Shown: positions 24,452 through 33,460, numbered from the stretch's first letter. The stretch is DNA of 64,000 bases from Branchiostoma floridae (GCF_000003815.2 NC_049981.1:9279828-9343827), one strand, 5' to 3'. Notes: generated from the letters alone by a model not told the origin. Numbers and translations are program-made.

Positions 24452-25700
24452 GTTTGTGTTTGTGTGTGTGTGTGTGTGTTTGTGTGTTTGTGTGAACTCA
24501 ACTCAAGAACGGCTGGATGGATTGGTCTCATACGTGGTGTGTTAGTAGACCTGTCAACATGAGGAAAGCTGAAAATGATTAGATTTTGTGTCCCCTAGCG
24601 GCTTCCCCTGGTACTGCAGCGTAACTTCCTGTTTTGCTATCCTGTGTTCTGAACAAGCTATGGACACAATTTTTGCCGTGTCAAAATGTCGTATTATAAA
24701 TAATAAAGTGTACCTCAAAATGTCGTATCATAAAGTGTTCCTTAAACGAGCGAAAATAAGTGCACGACATTATGATTCGTGAATATATCGCAACGATGGC
24801 GTGCTAAGGCTTCCTGCAACGCCGTATATCGTAGCAACATTGGACTAAATAAGTATATTGCAGATACGTTATAACATTACATAATATGTGATAACGTAAC
24901 AGAAGAACGTAACATTAATGCACCATACGGTACATTAAGAATTCTGTGTGTCTAACGTGAATGCACCATAGGACACGGTGGACACGGCAACCGGTTCAGA
25001 ACCGAACATCGCGGGGTACCAAAATACCGTTGAGAACCAGACAGCGCTAATTTATACAATTTCAAGACACTATAATATTTGCTTTGTTTGCTTCTCGAAA
25101 GTGTTTTAGCGAGCTGCGGTAGCAGGCTCCGAATCGGCTGCTGTGGTTAATGTGACATCATCGAAGTAAATCAGCATTTAACAAGTACAAATACTCTAAT
25201 ACCGGTACTCCTGTAATGCATCTTGAAAATAGAGGAAAGTCGGCATTTGTATTCTTTCATGTAAACGTCTTCACTTCGCGCACTTTTACATGGATAGACC
25301 GAAAATCGTCAAAGAAGACACAGCACTGTTACTCTGACATATCTAGGAATTGTTACATTTGTTCAGAAGGTTGCATTTTAGGAAGCATTTATCTGTGTGT
25401 CCCTATCGCAAATCGTACACGTATTTGTTCAAGGCACACTCTGATATGATATTTTAACACAAAATTTTAAAAGTTGTAGAAAGAGGCGCGTGGGCATTGC
25501 TCATAAGGTCCCTTCCGTTCAAGCTGAACCAAAGTTTTTATGCTATAATTGAATCATCGTAGACGTATTTACATGTATTTAAGTACGCTTTTTAAATTGA
25601 AATTTTGACAAGGGGATGATGCTATAGAGAAGGTATAATCCTTACCTTTGACCGCCTGCAGGCAGCAGATGATCCAAACAGCCCAAAGTTGGCCCCTCAT
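4208..25700 (-). CDS. Mosaic secreted/membrane receptor: lectin, LDLa, Fz, kringle, sushi modules plus Cys-loop channel ligand-binding domain
   Basis: Fifteen exons can be joined, all with AG/GT borders: 25646-25700, 22074-22281, 20828-21063, 17949-18053, 16613-16818, 16010-16190, 12916-13032, 11926-12187, 11596-11747, 10813-11025, 9075-9263, 8082-8194, 7922-7966, 7687-7796, 4208-4386. Cumulative length is 2371 bp (790 codons), and every junction phase agrees. Order: signal peptide, F-type lectin, LDLa, C-type lectin, LDLa, Frizzled CRD, kringle, sushi, nicotinic-type ligand-binding domain. The last visible exon ends in phase 1 just after the Cys-loop, so the membrane part must lie further left or is lost. 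By family, the ectodomain would be extracellular and bind glycans or proteins. A role as ligand-gated channel subunit is inference. The main doubt is whether the sushi-to-channel junction is a real transcript or two adjacent genes. Confidence 0.75.
4815..5887. mobile_element. PIF/Harbinger-like MITE, copy 1
   Basis: Terminal inverted repeats AGCCCCGGTCACAA and TTGTGACCGGGGCT are flanked by a TTA target duplication (4812-4814 and 5888-5890). TWA duplications are the mark of PIF/Harbinger elements. There is no transposase frame. A second, nested copy of the terminal motif (near 5767-5776) lies inside the right end. Confidence 0.85.
5940..7047. mobile_element. PIF/Harbinger-like MITE, copy 2 (opposite orientation)
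   Basis: It has the same terminal repeats as copy 1, here flanked by TAA (5937-5939 and 7048-7050). Its interior is the reverse complement of copy 1: for example the poly-pyrimidine and CTTCTTTAACCA segment near 5010 matches TGGTTGTTAAAGAAG near 6838. Different TSDs show that two separate insertions occurred 52 bp apart. Confidence 0.85.
8311..8395. repeat. (GT)n microsatellite within a dispersed repeat
   Basis: About 40 GT units with few interruptions at the end. The flank at about 8405-8505 (GATGATATTT through GGTACTGCAGCGG) recurs next to the GT tract at 24326. Confidence 0.95.
9075..9263 (-). CDS. Sushi/CCP domain exon
   Basis: A phase 1-1 exon of 189 bp encoding C-W-D-R-G-PPNYG, then YYVGERVTFTCNEGYTL, VRC, GVWQYDKPSC. 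This is the four-cysteine complement-control fold with the VTFTCNEGY and GxW marks. The donor leaves one G, which with TC from exon 8082-8194 makes Val and keeps the reading frame into the channel domain. Confidence 0.92.
9386..9570. repeat. Short palindromic minisatellite (GGAGATTGGAATTCC type)
   Basis: About seven alternating forward and reverse units of GGAGATTGGAATTC / GAATTCCAATCTCC, separated by CTAGG or CTAGTG. It lies in the intron between the kringle and sushi exons. Confidence 0.85.
10813..11025 (-). CDS. Kringle domain exon
   Basis: One phase 1-1 exon of 213 bp. All six kringle cysteines are present: CYHGNGINYRG, then TASGADCVEW, a WANLDNNYCRNP segment, RPFC, EECGVITC. The NYCRNP and PFC marks are diagnostic. 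It lies directly after the Frizzled CRD. Confidence 0.93.
11135..11320. repeat. Dispersed repeat with CTCGCACACAATACCA inverted ends
   Basis: TACTCGCACACAATACCA near 11199 and its inverse TGGTATTGTGTGCGAGTA near 11299. A related copy, inverted, is at about 21885-22012 beside the F-lectin exon (GAAAGGCCACATTTTTGC form). Confidence 0.6.
11596..12187 (-). CDS. Frizzled cysteine-rich domain, two exons
   Basis: Exon 11926-12187 gives CLTIPDGF, then TMLPNQLGQETFEEVF, with the PN(x)6-8 helix typical of Frizzled CRDs, and VIFPQCNV. Exon 11596-11747 gives VPCRTWCEEVLNMLDD, LFPPC and HGCWNPEP. About nine cysteines with CRD spacing are seen, one fewer than usual near the N-terminus. The donor at the end is a weak GTAAAA. 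Known CRDs bind Wnt lipids or related ligands. CRD followed by kringle is the same order as in ROR-type receptors. Confidence 0.88.
12438..12517. repeat. 31-bp imperfect hairpin
   Basis: TTATGGGATTTTCATATTTG at 12438 is matched in inverse at 12487-12517, with a 17-bp loop. Intronic; probably a small MITE remnant. Confidence 0.7.
12777..13745. repeat. Segmental duplication carrying an LDLa exon (copy 1)
   Basis: It matches 17811-18860 in the same orientation, including intron sequence on both sides of the LDLa exon (for example AGCAACTATAAGTTACATGT on one side and TTTGCGAGCAAATACAGC-like sequence on the other). The duplication is about 1 kb and the copies are 5 kb apart. Confidence 0.85.
12916..13032 (-). 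CDS. LDL-receptor class A module (downstream copy, altered 5' splice border)
   Basis: It is nearly identical to the exon at 17949-18053 and ends with the same donor. The original acceptor is lost through a small deletion: the nearest AG (13020-13021) would give a 104-bp exon and a frameshift. The next AG upstream (13033-13034) gives a 117-bp exon that is open and keeps phase 1-1, adding four residues. It may be used this way, be skipped, or be a dead exon. Confidence 0.6.
13807..13950. repeat. GATCTCGCCCC family element, copy 1
   Basis: It begins GTGACAGCGATCTCGC and continues with C-tracts alternating with GGCGAAATCACTAGTGATC and TAGCGATTGGCCCC. Same family as 15180-15312 and 63849-64000. 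Confidence 0.8.
14117..14640 (-). mobile_element. LINE 3' end (CR1/L2-like reverse transcriptase C-terminus)
   Basis: The minus-strand frame 14369-14623 encodes the usual end of a non-LTR reverse transcriptase: YKCTNGLAPTYLSS, then TFAYRGAKHFNSLPAYIK and a final SFKSALKDL. A 3' UTR and a (CAAA)n tail follow, ending near 14117. It is 5'-truncated and carries no endonuclease. Clade assignment is by motif only. Confidence 0.85.
15031..15130. other. Assembly gap (100 N)
   Basis: Exactly 100 undetermined bases, so the true length is unknown. Confidence 1.
15180..15312. repeat. GATCTCGCCCC family element, copy 2 (inverted)
   Basis: Reverse orientation: G-tracts, GGCGAAATCACTAC, and AGCGATCTCG ending in CTGTGAC. 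It lies 50 bp from the assembly gap, which fits a sequence that is hard to read through. Confidence 0.8.
15659..15799. mobile_element. 141-bp hAT-like MITE with perfect 28-bp TIRs
   Basis: GGTTACTGTCGCATTTGTCT opens the left 28-bp repeat (15659-15686) and its exact inverse is at 15772-15799. The 8-bp target duplication GATTTTAC stands at 15651-15658 and 15800-15807. Eight-base TSDs are typical of hAT transposons. Confidence 0.92.
16010..16818 (-). CDS. C-type lectin domain, two exons
   Basis: Exons 16613-16818 and 16010-16190 join in phase 0. The domain shows FYKVFRTRKDHTSAQQTC at the start, GGHLAIV, IWIGLSGGD, then WMWTDG, the EPN tripeptide, the WDDDFC counterpart of WND, and FICQ at the end. 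EPN with the WND-like Asp residues is the calcium and mannose-type sugar site in this family, so carbohydrate binding is plausible. No transmembrane segment is attached. Confidence 0.92.
17380..17705. repeat. Dimeric ~150-bp tandem repeat
   Basis: Two diverged units share TGTCAAGTTCAAACAC at their starts (near 17415 and 17560) and GTTCTGGAGATACA plus GCCGGAAACG at their ends (near 17503 and 17663). It is intronic, and its open frames are not supported as genes. Confidence 0.7.
17811..18860. repeat. Segmental duplication carrying an LDLa exon (copy 2)
   Basis: Partner of 12777-13745. It retains the intact LDLa acceptor. The block ends in a 400-bp dispersed repeat (CATACCTCCATGAAATAT) also found alone at 56705-57110. 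Confidence 0.85.
17949..18053 (-). CDS. LDL-receptor class A module (upstream copy)
   Basis: A symmetric phase 1-1 exon of 105 bp with acceptor CACAG and donor GTTAGT. It encodes FFSCGDGSKSIL, RRCDGQTDC-type spacing and the calcium-binding SDGSDEKDC end (here Ala/Gly variants of the same codons). Only four of the six usual cysteines are present: the first and third, which normally form one disulfide, are both absent. Confidence 0.82.
19020..19780. repeat. Degenerate short-unit repeat array
   Basis: Diverged units built around AAAATGGACT(C/G)T and TTCAAAA(C/A)A recur many times with changing spacing. No exon signals. It lies in the intron between the F-lectin and LDLa exons. Confidence 0.5.
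19790..20222. mobile_element. hAT-like MITE with TAGGGGTGGGTACCGGTAC ends
   Basis: Ends TAGGGGTGGGTACCGGTACA and, inverted, GTACCGGTACCCAGCCCTA. The 8-bp target duplication GTCAGACT is at 19782-19789 and 20223-20230. Subterminal AGGTCCAGGTCCGG repeats follow. A second, end-truncated copy lies at 50222-50627. Confidence 0.92.
20330..20660. repeat. Dispersed ~180-bp repeat (GACCTGAAATTTGGTAT family), diverged
   Basis: It contains the family marks TACCCTGGTTTTACAACCA, TTCAAAATGATTTTGGATTT and TAAATTTCAGGTCATT. The same monomer builds the arms of 39160-42797. Confidence 0.6.
20828..22281 (-). CDS. F-type lectin (fucolectin/FTP) domain, two exons
   Basis: Exons 22074-22281 and 20828-21063 join AG to T (Ser) in the middle of the domain. 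Visible family marks are VNVALGKPAFQTS at the start, AVDGNTATHWSAGSC, WWVDLGESYVVD, then IFNRRDCCRERL, with the RxDx4R fucose-binding pattern, and CEVQVF at the end. The conserved His that helps hold fucose is probably the one in THTT, at a slightly longer spacing than the usual motif. F-type lectins bind L-fucose with calcium structural support; sugar specificity here is inferred. Confidence 0.88.
21147..21199. repeat. (CA)n microsatellite
   Basis: About 26 CA units directly upstream (in gene sense) of the second F-lectin exon. Confidence 0.95.
22735..23235. repeat. Three tandem ~165-bp units of the GACCTGAAATTTGG family
   Basis: Three head-to-tail units each carry a GGCCCCTGTGCC-like segment, AATGACCTGAAATTT and CTTCAAAATGAT-like marks. 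Intronic, upstream of the lectin exons. Confidence 0.75.
23547..23632 (+). mobile_element. LINE 3' tail fragment
   Basis: GGGCTCCACTGAAAAGCAGT through CCACCCTGGATAAAG, followed by an (AAATA)n tail. This is the usual end of CR1/L2-like LINEs; no coding part remains. Confidence 0.6.
24265..24625. repeat. Dispersed repeat with embedded interrupted (GT)n
   Basis: TTACCTCCATGAAATATTAATG, then a 168-bp GT tract with regular TTTGT interruptions (24326-24494), then GGCTGGATGGATTGG and a TGTCCCCTAGCGGCTTCCCC to GGTACTGCAGCG end. Related copies without or with the GT tract are near 8300-8505 and 37038-37245. Confidence 0.6.
25646..25700 (-). CDS. Exon 1: start codon and signal peptide of the mosaic gene
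   Basis: ATG at 25698-25700 opens MRGQLWAVWIICCLQAV, a short hydrophobic leader with a basic N-terminus, followed by the donor GTAAGG after AAA G (phase 1). Phase 1 matches the acceptor of the first lectin exon (22281). A short alternative leader could start inside the lectin exon (Met codon near 22300), so the first-exon choice is likely but not certain. Confidence 0.65.
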
Positions 25701-27719
25701 CTAGCTAAACCCGAGCCAGGGTAAGCTCCGTCAGTAGGGCTGAGGCGTCGTTATAGTCTTGTGGCCCCAACAACACACAGTTTATATTCTCCGAAGTTGA
25801 TGTTTATCTAAAAGAACTCCTGTAACATTGTCACTCTGTCAACATTTTCTGAGAGGCAACGGAAAATACCTGTGTGAACAATACACATGTTTCAATCACA
25901 TCTTTTTAAAAGAATGAAAGCTGGCATGGTTTAAGAAGATAAGAGTATTAAAACGTTGGTATTATCCCAGGTGTTAACAGTGGAGTTTCTTCATTTGTTC
26001 GTACAGTTCATCGCTACCTTGGTTGTCAAAAGATGATTTACAAAACAAAAATGCATGACGATTGAAAGTTAAATACTTTATTGTAAATTTATTGACTTTG
26101 ACTAATGTAGATGAATGGTTTGTCGGAGTTCAAAACATAATACATTTGGACGATTTGCAGCCTATTTGCAAATGACAATGATGTCAGAACGGAATAACTC
26201 ATTGCAGTGACTTATTTTCACACATTTGAATGTCATTTCCTATAAGAATATATGCATGGCAAATCTGTCTACTACTTTCTGGCACTTACCATACATGTCA
26301 TAATAGCCTATTCAATACCTCTATAGCAGGTTCGACAATCAACCTGACATTTAATCTAAAAACGTTAACATTCCAGATGAACTAAAGATAAATATTTTTA
26401 AGTTTAGCTGATCGTCAGTTGAATACTCCCATGAGTGGAACATTTCAAAAATACTTCTGCTTACATCAAGCTAGGGTCGTATTCAAAAGTTACCAGTCTG
26501 AGAGTACAAATATGGCATTTTCCAAATAGACTCATCTGATTCCCATACTACATATCTATACTGATCTATACTTCACACAAAGACACATAGTACATACACA
26601 CACATACACAGACACAATCACAACACTCAAGGACTGTGTGTACATACATATGCACAAACTTAAACCACACATAAACATAACATACATACACACACACACA
26701 AGGAGTGCGTACATACACGCACACACAACACTGACACACACGTGTTAATCCTGAGTCTCTACCAGATCTCTTCAGTGTCACTGACTAAAGATAGTGGGTG
26801 TTATCTGAAACGTCTGTTTCCAAAATCATATTCTGTTGCTTTTTGGCATATCGTATTACCTTCATCGACGTGTCTGACTGTATATTATATGTTTTTCTCA
26901 GATATAAAGCTTGTATAGTTTCGGCCTATTGTGACCATAGTCTCTCTGATACCTACATTGTAGAGGGTCCCTTTAGAGTAATTAAGATCATTTTGTTAAG
27001 AACTGATGATTGGAAATCATAGAATGCATGCTGTAGTGACAGAAAACATTGAATTTAATGCTGCATAGTTCATTCATCATCTTAAGTTGTGAATTTTTAT
27101 TCCCCCTCTGCATGTAAAATGGTACAGTCTATCCCTGATGGCCCGCATCTGATGGCTCCTTAACTGCACTCGCGTCACGCTTGCTTCACTGCGGGTTCGA
27201 AAGATACTCAACGAATTTCAGAGATAAAGAACAAATTTTCTTACTTTTTGTGTATTTTGTCATCTTCTAAGTCATACTTTTATCTATTATGCAATAACTA
27301 AATCATAAAAAATTGGAGAAAATAACAAATCATGTGACGCAGTGAGCGAACCCCGCAGTGACTGAAGCTTGACGTACGTGCAGTGACAGGACACCTTTAC
27401 TGGTGGCCCTAATCTGATGGCCCTATGGTGGCTGGCATCCGGCACGTGTCACTACCAGGTGCAGTACCAAACTAATTCACAAGACGTCACCTCTACATTA
27501 TCAACATTGCCATTTCGTTGATTGCAATAAATTTATTTACTGTTCCTATTCATACACTACAATTTCAATACAGAAGTGGTAAAATATTCAAAATATATGT
27601 AAATATTCAAAATAGTTTTCACATACTAGTATCTTGAATGAAATAATAGTCTTTTTCGTAAAACATGTGTTTATATTAGCAGACAATTAAAATTGTTTAA
27701 AAATAGCTCTACTTATTCA
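25701..27719. other. Intergenic region between mosaic gene and oxygenase gene
   Basis: It holds the promoter side of the mosaic gene and the 3' flank of the oxygenase gene. A CA-rich imperfect microsatellite lies at 26577-26742. No supported gene; short open frames are AT-rich and without motifs. Confidence 0.5.
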
Positions 27720-30700
27720 TCAATAATTTGTTAATGCCATAATTTTCCCTTTAACGTATTCCCCTGCAGTGATTGGTTTGTATTTGTCCGATCCATCCAG
27801 GCACGTGACGACGGCATCATCATTGGGGTTCACAAAGAAAGCCATAGAGCGGCGGGTAACTCTCCTGTGTTCCCTAGTATCCGGTATCACCACACGATGT
27901 TTCTGTAATAAATATTAAAAATTGGGTCTCTGTGCAGTACAGATTTATTTTTGCATAAAAGTAAGAACTCAACTTTCATCTGAATGGCTCAACACTGACC
28001 AATCAGAATGTTGGAGACTTATCTATCATTCCATTGGCCAAATGTTTGCCATCATCTGATTGGCTCAACTCTAACCAAACAGTGTGTTGAAGACTTGTCT
28101 ATCATTCCATTAGCCAAATGCTAGTAACCATTATCAACTATTGCAATATTGCATAGAGAATGATTTTATCCTTATACACCCATTGACTAAAGCACCATTG
28201 GCTTTCAAAGACCTATCGTTAGCCAGATTTATAATAATTTCCTACGTTTGATACAATCTTGTCTGAGGTCCACCGTTGCATGAGGTCTCCAATGTTGACC
28301 ACCACAGTATCGGCAAGGGGAGGGGCGGGGATGTATCTGCCGTGACTGTTTAGCACCTGTATATGAAGGATGTTAGGCAATATGTTAGGCTATACCATTA
28401 ACACATTCTCTCTCTACCTCCCTCCCTCGATCTCTCTCTCTCTCGTGCCCATGCAATAGAAATAATATATTTAACTGCAAAAACACCAAACCAAAAACAA
28501 TACCTCCCTGTGAATAAGTATCCTCTTCCATTGACCTTACGACCTGGAATGTATGTGATGTCTAGTAAATGACAAGTTCTACCACTTCTGAACTCAGCTT
28601 CCTGCCACTTCTACAAGTTTGACTTTTTTTGGCAACAATCATCTTCCCACTCAATTCCTTCCAATCCTGACAGTGAATTCCTATATATATATATATATAA
28701 CTATGAACACACAAGGACACTAAGGCTGATGTCAATGCCATCAGGCTTAGAAGCACTAATTTGGTTCAGACATGTAGTAAGGAGACCATCAAACACATTA
28801 GTTCAAAAAGCCTACTACCAGGAACTTCAAAAGACAAAACCACAGGGTAGACCTCCGAAGCACTGGGAGGATCAAATTGCAAAGGATATTGGATGGAATC
28901 TCAAGTTTGCGGGCGGAGAGAAGTGCAAAGGACCGTGCAACCTGGAGACTTCTAACGGAGAGGAGCAAGGGGCCAGTCCCTGGCCTAGGCACTTAGGCAG
29001 GTTGGTAGGCAGGACACAAGTACACAAACTTCCAGACACACCGAAACAAAAACTCTGTACAGAGAGAAAAAATGGTTCCTCCCTACCTCTAATCCAGGAT
29101 GTGTGTCCTGAAAGAGCAGAGTGATGGAGCCATAATCGCTGTGTTCTCCACAGCGGATCTGTCCCTCGCTCACGTGGTCAGGTACAGGTGGGTAGTGCAA
29201 CGTTGTCAGCGAAGTGATGTTTGCCCGGGAGCCTATCAAGCTGTGCATTGCCAGGAAGCTGGGAATATCCTTACAAAAGAATTTAAGAAGAAGTAAAGAA
29301 AACAACTAACTGTAAGCGGACTGAAGTTAGAGTGAGCAATTGGGTTATGACTATTGCTTCTTGACTAAATCACTTTTCATGTTACATTTCAGATATTTTC
29401 ATGTTACATAATGTATACCATAAATTAATGTATCACAATAGTCCCTCCAGTATGGCGCTTCATTGAAAACTGAAAAATCTTGAAGTAAACAGGTATATGG
29501 TAAAACTGTGAATCTTAAGGTATGACGATTTTACATTTTTCTAAAAACCCATTTTAACACATTTAGATAATGTAGACAATTTTATTATTACATCATTAGT
29601 ATATGCTAGTAACTGACCTGAATTTGAAGTCCCCTGGCTATAAGTTCCAGCACCCTCAGACTGAACAGGTGGCATTTGTCATACATTTCTTGGAATGTCT
29701 CTTGAAATTCTGGTACTTCCTGGTTTGGCCATGGCTATCAATGGTTTAAGAAAGGTCAAGTTAGATGGAACAAAGTTGTATAATCACTACAGCAGAGGGG
29801 TAAGTCCCCTGATAGTGGTGTACGAGTATGTTCAACTCCAACTCTTTCCCATGAGTGTTGAGGACTAATGAGAAAGGTATGTAACGTTACAAGTTTCAAA
29901 ATTTTGGTATGGGGGACGGGCTGCCATCAAGCCGCCTTATCTTCGTGCAAACACGTCTATTTACTGATGGTGGAATCATGTGGCATAACGGTAGGGCATT
30001 TGGCCTATAACCCAGAGATCCTGGGGTCAAATCTGCAGATATGGCACTCATCTTCCATGTCCATGGGAAAGGTAGGCACTTAACATGACTGTCCTCACTT
30101 TACTCAAGTGCAAAATGTATACCTAACTTCTGGTAGGGCCAGCCTTAGACAGGACATTAAATAGAGCTCCCACTCCTCAAGCATTTTAAAGGACCCACTG
30201 CATTTATTGATAGAGAAAGGGTCCCTGAGTGAGCAGTTTTAACCTTACAGTCTGGTTTCTCTTTTATTTCTTGAAGGTGATGGTTAATAGACTGCATAGT
30301 GAGTAAGTAAATCTCAGTCCAGCATCAAATCCGCGACCTTGCATAGTACAAGCAAGGCAGGCACTAGGTTATTGTAACCTGCATTTAGACAAATACAGGA
30401 AAAACAGATGAAAATTATGGAACCTTTTCATTATCACGTGGACGATATACTCCCATAGCTTCTTTGATATCTGCAGGTCGGGCCGGATTGACTCTGTATG
30501 ATATGATATAATGAACAAAATTATGCATAGGTACGATTCACATAACAAAAGAAAACATATGCACACATGAATATACATATTTGCTATTTCTTTGACAATC
30601 TGTTCCCATGAAAATGACTACTATTAGTGTAGTGAAGCCTAGATTTGATAGTACAATTGTATTCTTCTGTCTTCACAACTTGTTTCAATATCATAGTGTT

Positions 30701-32034
30701 GGTGTTGGTGTGGCATAGTAGGGTGTTTGGCGCAAAACCTTGAAGGCCTAGGTTCCAATCCCCTAACATTGTCCTCAATGTTGTCCCCTTGCGAAAGCAA
30801 AAGTTTCCTCACTTTAATCGGGTAAAAATGACTACCTACATTTAGCTTGGGTCTGGAATGTCCGATAGGACGTCAAATGGAGGTCCCGTGTTCGAGGAAA
30901 GCCACACATTGAGCATGATAAAGAACCTGCCACACTTATCGAAAGTAGGTGCCTTTACCGGTGTGAGTGGATGAAATAAATCTGTTTGGATATACAGCAT
31001 GTACTCTTCAGTACAAACCTGGTGTGTTCCGCCATGAGGCGGCTTTCCTGGTATGCAATACAAACAAATTAGGAATGCAATACTTAAAACTTGCATGATA
31101 TAACATAATTTCATAAAGTACTTTTCAGCCTGATAGCCGACCCAATAGAGACTGCAGCCCTGTGATTTGGAAAACCTTGTCTTCACTTCCTCCGGTAAGG
31201 AGAAGAACTTGTTGGCGACTGCAAACGTCTTGGAGATCTAAGCAAACAATCAAACAAATAAAGAAGAAATACTTTATATCCTTCAAGTTTATATTCCAGA
31301 AAAACATTTTCAACTACAGTATGGTATTATCTTAACGCAATTGAGGTCCATTTCAATTCATATGATCAAACTTTACTACTTGTTACTGTAAATGCTCACA
31401 GGATTCAATTTTGCAGAAAGGAGAAAATGCAGTGTTCTCAGAGGTTTTGAGTTTACAATAGCACTATGTAGCCACATACTGTACGGAATTGAAAACCCCA
31501 GTGCCTTATTGGACAGCCAGTAGGAATAACCTACTTGCAACTGGGCAAAGATGCTACAGGCGGACAGTCAACTGTCACTCAGATCTAACAATTATCAGTG
31601 CTTCTTAATGCACAGCACTTTTTGCTAAATATTAGCTGTTCAATGATCAAAAATCAGGTCCGTGTGTCTTCACAGAAACATGCACCTCTAACATATTACA
31701 ATACTGTAACGTGCTACATTGGATAGCATAAAATTTTTTTGCGGTGATTTTTGATATTTTGCATTAAAGCACCATGAAAACTGAAAACATAAAACCACCG
31801 CAAACATTTCTGTATTTACAGAATGTCCCAATACATCAAAATACAATTATGTCGTACCAGCGTGTTCGGTATCCCATGGTTACGCAGATAAACAAACCCC
31901 TCTGTTGAGAAGGCTTGCACGAGTCGTGTAGCGAGACGTTGGAGCTCATCATCATCTGTCTCATCATTCTGTAAGCTGTAGGCTGAGAAATCGATGATTG
32001 GCAGCTTCTCTTCTTGGTCTGTGGCAACATCCAT
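27720..32034 (-). CDS. 2-oxoglutarate/Fe(II)-dependent oxygenase, isopenicillin-N-synthase-like
   Basis: Seven exons: 31858-32034, 31122-31237, 30424-30493, 29618-29734, 29087-29269, 28246-28356, 27720-27902, giving 318 residues with all phases consistent, the usual family length. Marks in order: LPIIDFSAYS and GFVYLRNHGIP in the N-terminal (DIOX_N) part, WVGYQAEK, PADIKEAMGVYRPRD, then the iron ligands His and Asp in GEHSDYGSITLL, the VVVNIGDLMQRWTSD segment, the distal His in KHRVVIP, and the RxS 2-oxoglutarate contact in RRSMAFF. The catalytic set is complete, so an active oxidase is expected; the substrate is unknown. The donors at 31121 (GTACTT) and 30423 (GTTCC) are weak. Introns carry three SINEs or SINE pieces and one LINE piece. 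Confidence 0.93.
28735..28985 (+). mobile_element. LINE C-terminal fragment (RTE/Jockey-like)
   Basis: Plus-strand frame WFRHVVRRPSNTLVQKAYY followed by GRPPKHWEDQIAKDIG matches the end of many non-LTR reverse-transcriptase proteins (WxGHVxR then RGRPxxRWxDxI). It is short, 5'-truncated and intronic in the oxygenase gene on the opposite strand. A (TA)n stretch lies just before it (28683-28700). Confidence 0.75.
29978..30170 (+). mobile_element. tRNA-derived SINE, diverged
   Basis: Head GTGGCATAACGGTAGGGCAT and a B-box-like GGGGTCAAATC, then CATGGGAAAGGTAGGCACTT and GGACATTAAATAGAGCTCCC, the diverged body of the SINE at 3728-4048. Confidence 0.75.
30312..30385 (-). mobile_element. tRNA-like SINE head fragment
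   Basis: On the minus strand, GGTTACAATAACCTAGTGCC then a B-box-like region GGTCGCGGATTTGATGCTGG. Only the head is present. Confidence 0.45.
30708..30985 (+). mobile_element. tRNA-derived SINE
   Basis: Head GGTGTGGCATAGTAGGGTGT with B box GGTTCCAATCC, then GGACGTCAAATGGAGGTCCC and AAAGAACCTGCCACACTTAT, the same body as 3728-4048 in the opposite orientation. Confidence 0.85.
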
Positions 32035-33460
32035 CCTATATTGAACAATTATTGTCCCAAAGTCTTATTGGCAGGATTGTTAGGAAATTAATTGGTACAC
32101 ATCTGTTGATTCAGCAAGGGGTTCAATCATTAGTGTGATGGCCTAAACATGCTTGTATGGCGCAATCTATAGTGTTGATCTCACTTATTATATTTTGTTA
32201 AGAAATAGTAGGACCAACTATGTTACACAATGGACCTTTAAACCCCATCTTAGAGCGTACAAGACTTTCCTTGGTCTGACCCCGAGTGTAACAAGTGCCT
32301 TAACAACACATGTCGTAGAACTCTGTGACGTACGGTAACTTAACCAAACACAAGAGAGCAAAGTTATGATATGATGTGTTCTTCAAACTGTTCCTCTTCC
32401 TGTTGAAGCGACCACAATCAACGTGCTGATTATTCTGTCGCTTGTGGGTGGTCAAGGGTCGAGGTCACCGGCCAAGGTTTTAGGTTGTCATATCAGCTTG
32501 GAGACCATTGCATTGACACAAACGTGTCAATGGAGGAGGCTTCGACAGCCACTTGTTCGAGGGTGACCCAGCGTAGAAGACGAAGAAGTGTTCATCAGGG
32601 GCAGCGTTGCGGAAGGACTGTGGTTTAATAACTCCTTGTATGATCCAGCTGATTGCCCCATATAACGTGCAAATCTCCGTTGACACTCCCCTCTCTCTAT
32701 CAGAATGACAGACGACGGAATGGAGGAGACCACTCACTTTCGGGTTTAGCAGCTACATTTTAATATTGAAATATGAAGATAATTGCAAGATATTATTTCA
32801 TTGTACACTTTTTACTATCGTATATTAGATTTTAATACTTTAATCATAAGAAAAGTAATATTTTTTTAGTTTTAACAATGAAATTTAATAAATTATTGTG
32901 CCTTGACACCCCGCATTGGCAAATAGGACAGCCAGTTGACCCATTTAGTGACCCTTGTGTTAGTCTAGAATTCAGACTGTTTTTCAGGTGTATTGAGAGA
33001 CCAGCTTCAAGGCTAACATTTTTCCAGAGAAATGTCCCTAAAGGAAAAGTTTTGTACACTTCATTCTGAGGACATGGGGGCTGTGGTACAAATTTCGTTC
33101 TGGAAATGTTAGTCCTTCAACCGAGAAGTTAACCCTTTAAAAAGCCCGGTATGTAGACTATTACTGTCAAGTTGACAACAAATATATGACCGTGCTAGCG
33201 GGCGCGGGTGGGCGGTAGGAGTCTCCACTTTACCCCGCCCGTGCGGCGCCTCTGACCCGTCAACACTCAGGTCTTCAAGTACACAACAATCTTCAAGACC
33301 TTCCCAACCAACAACTGTAAGTAGGAGCCCATTTTCTTAAGATTTAGGACGCTTAGGACGGTGCAAATGTGTTCTTTAATAGAGTTGAACTTAGAAAGCA
33401 TGTGTGTTTGCCCTTCGTAGATATCACGGAATCTTTCATTTTTCAAGTGTCAGACTTAAA
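32035..33460. promoter_or_regulatory. Divergent promoter interval and candidate 5' UTR exon of the PAQR gene
   Basis: It lies between the oxygenase start (32034, minus) and a GC-rich patch at 33185-33260 (GCGGGCGCGGGTGGGCGGT and its near-inverse CCCCGCCCGTGCGGCGCC). A strong donor, AACT then GTAAGTAG, at 33316-33317 would close a noncoding plus-strand exon leading toward the PAQR gene. No TATA box is obvious. A minus open frame at 32480-32737 has no motif I recognise. Confidence 0.4.

Larger units (their letters stand above)
22282..25645. other. First intron of the mosaic gene
   Basis: About 3.4 kb. Apart from the repeats listed (22735-23235, 23547-23632, 24265-24625) I see no further exon with recognisable domain marks. 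Confidence 0.5.

Noticed and set aside
32480-32737. Minus-strand 85-codon frame upstream of the oxygenase gene
   Set aside because: No domain is recognised, and the frame does not connect in phase to the first oxygenase exon, which already has a good start. It may be 5' flank or a repeat remnant.
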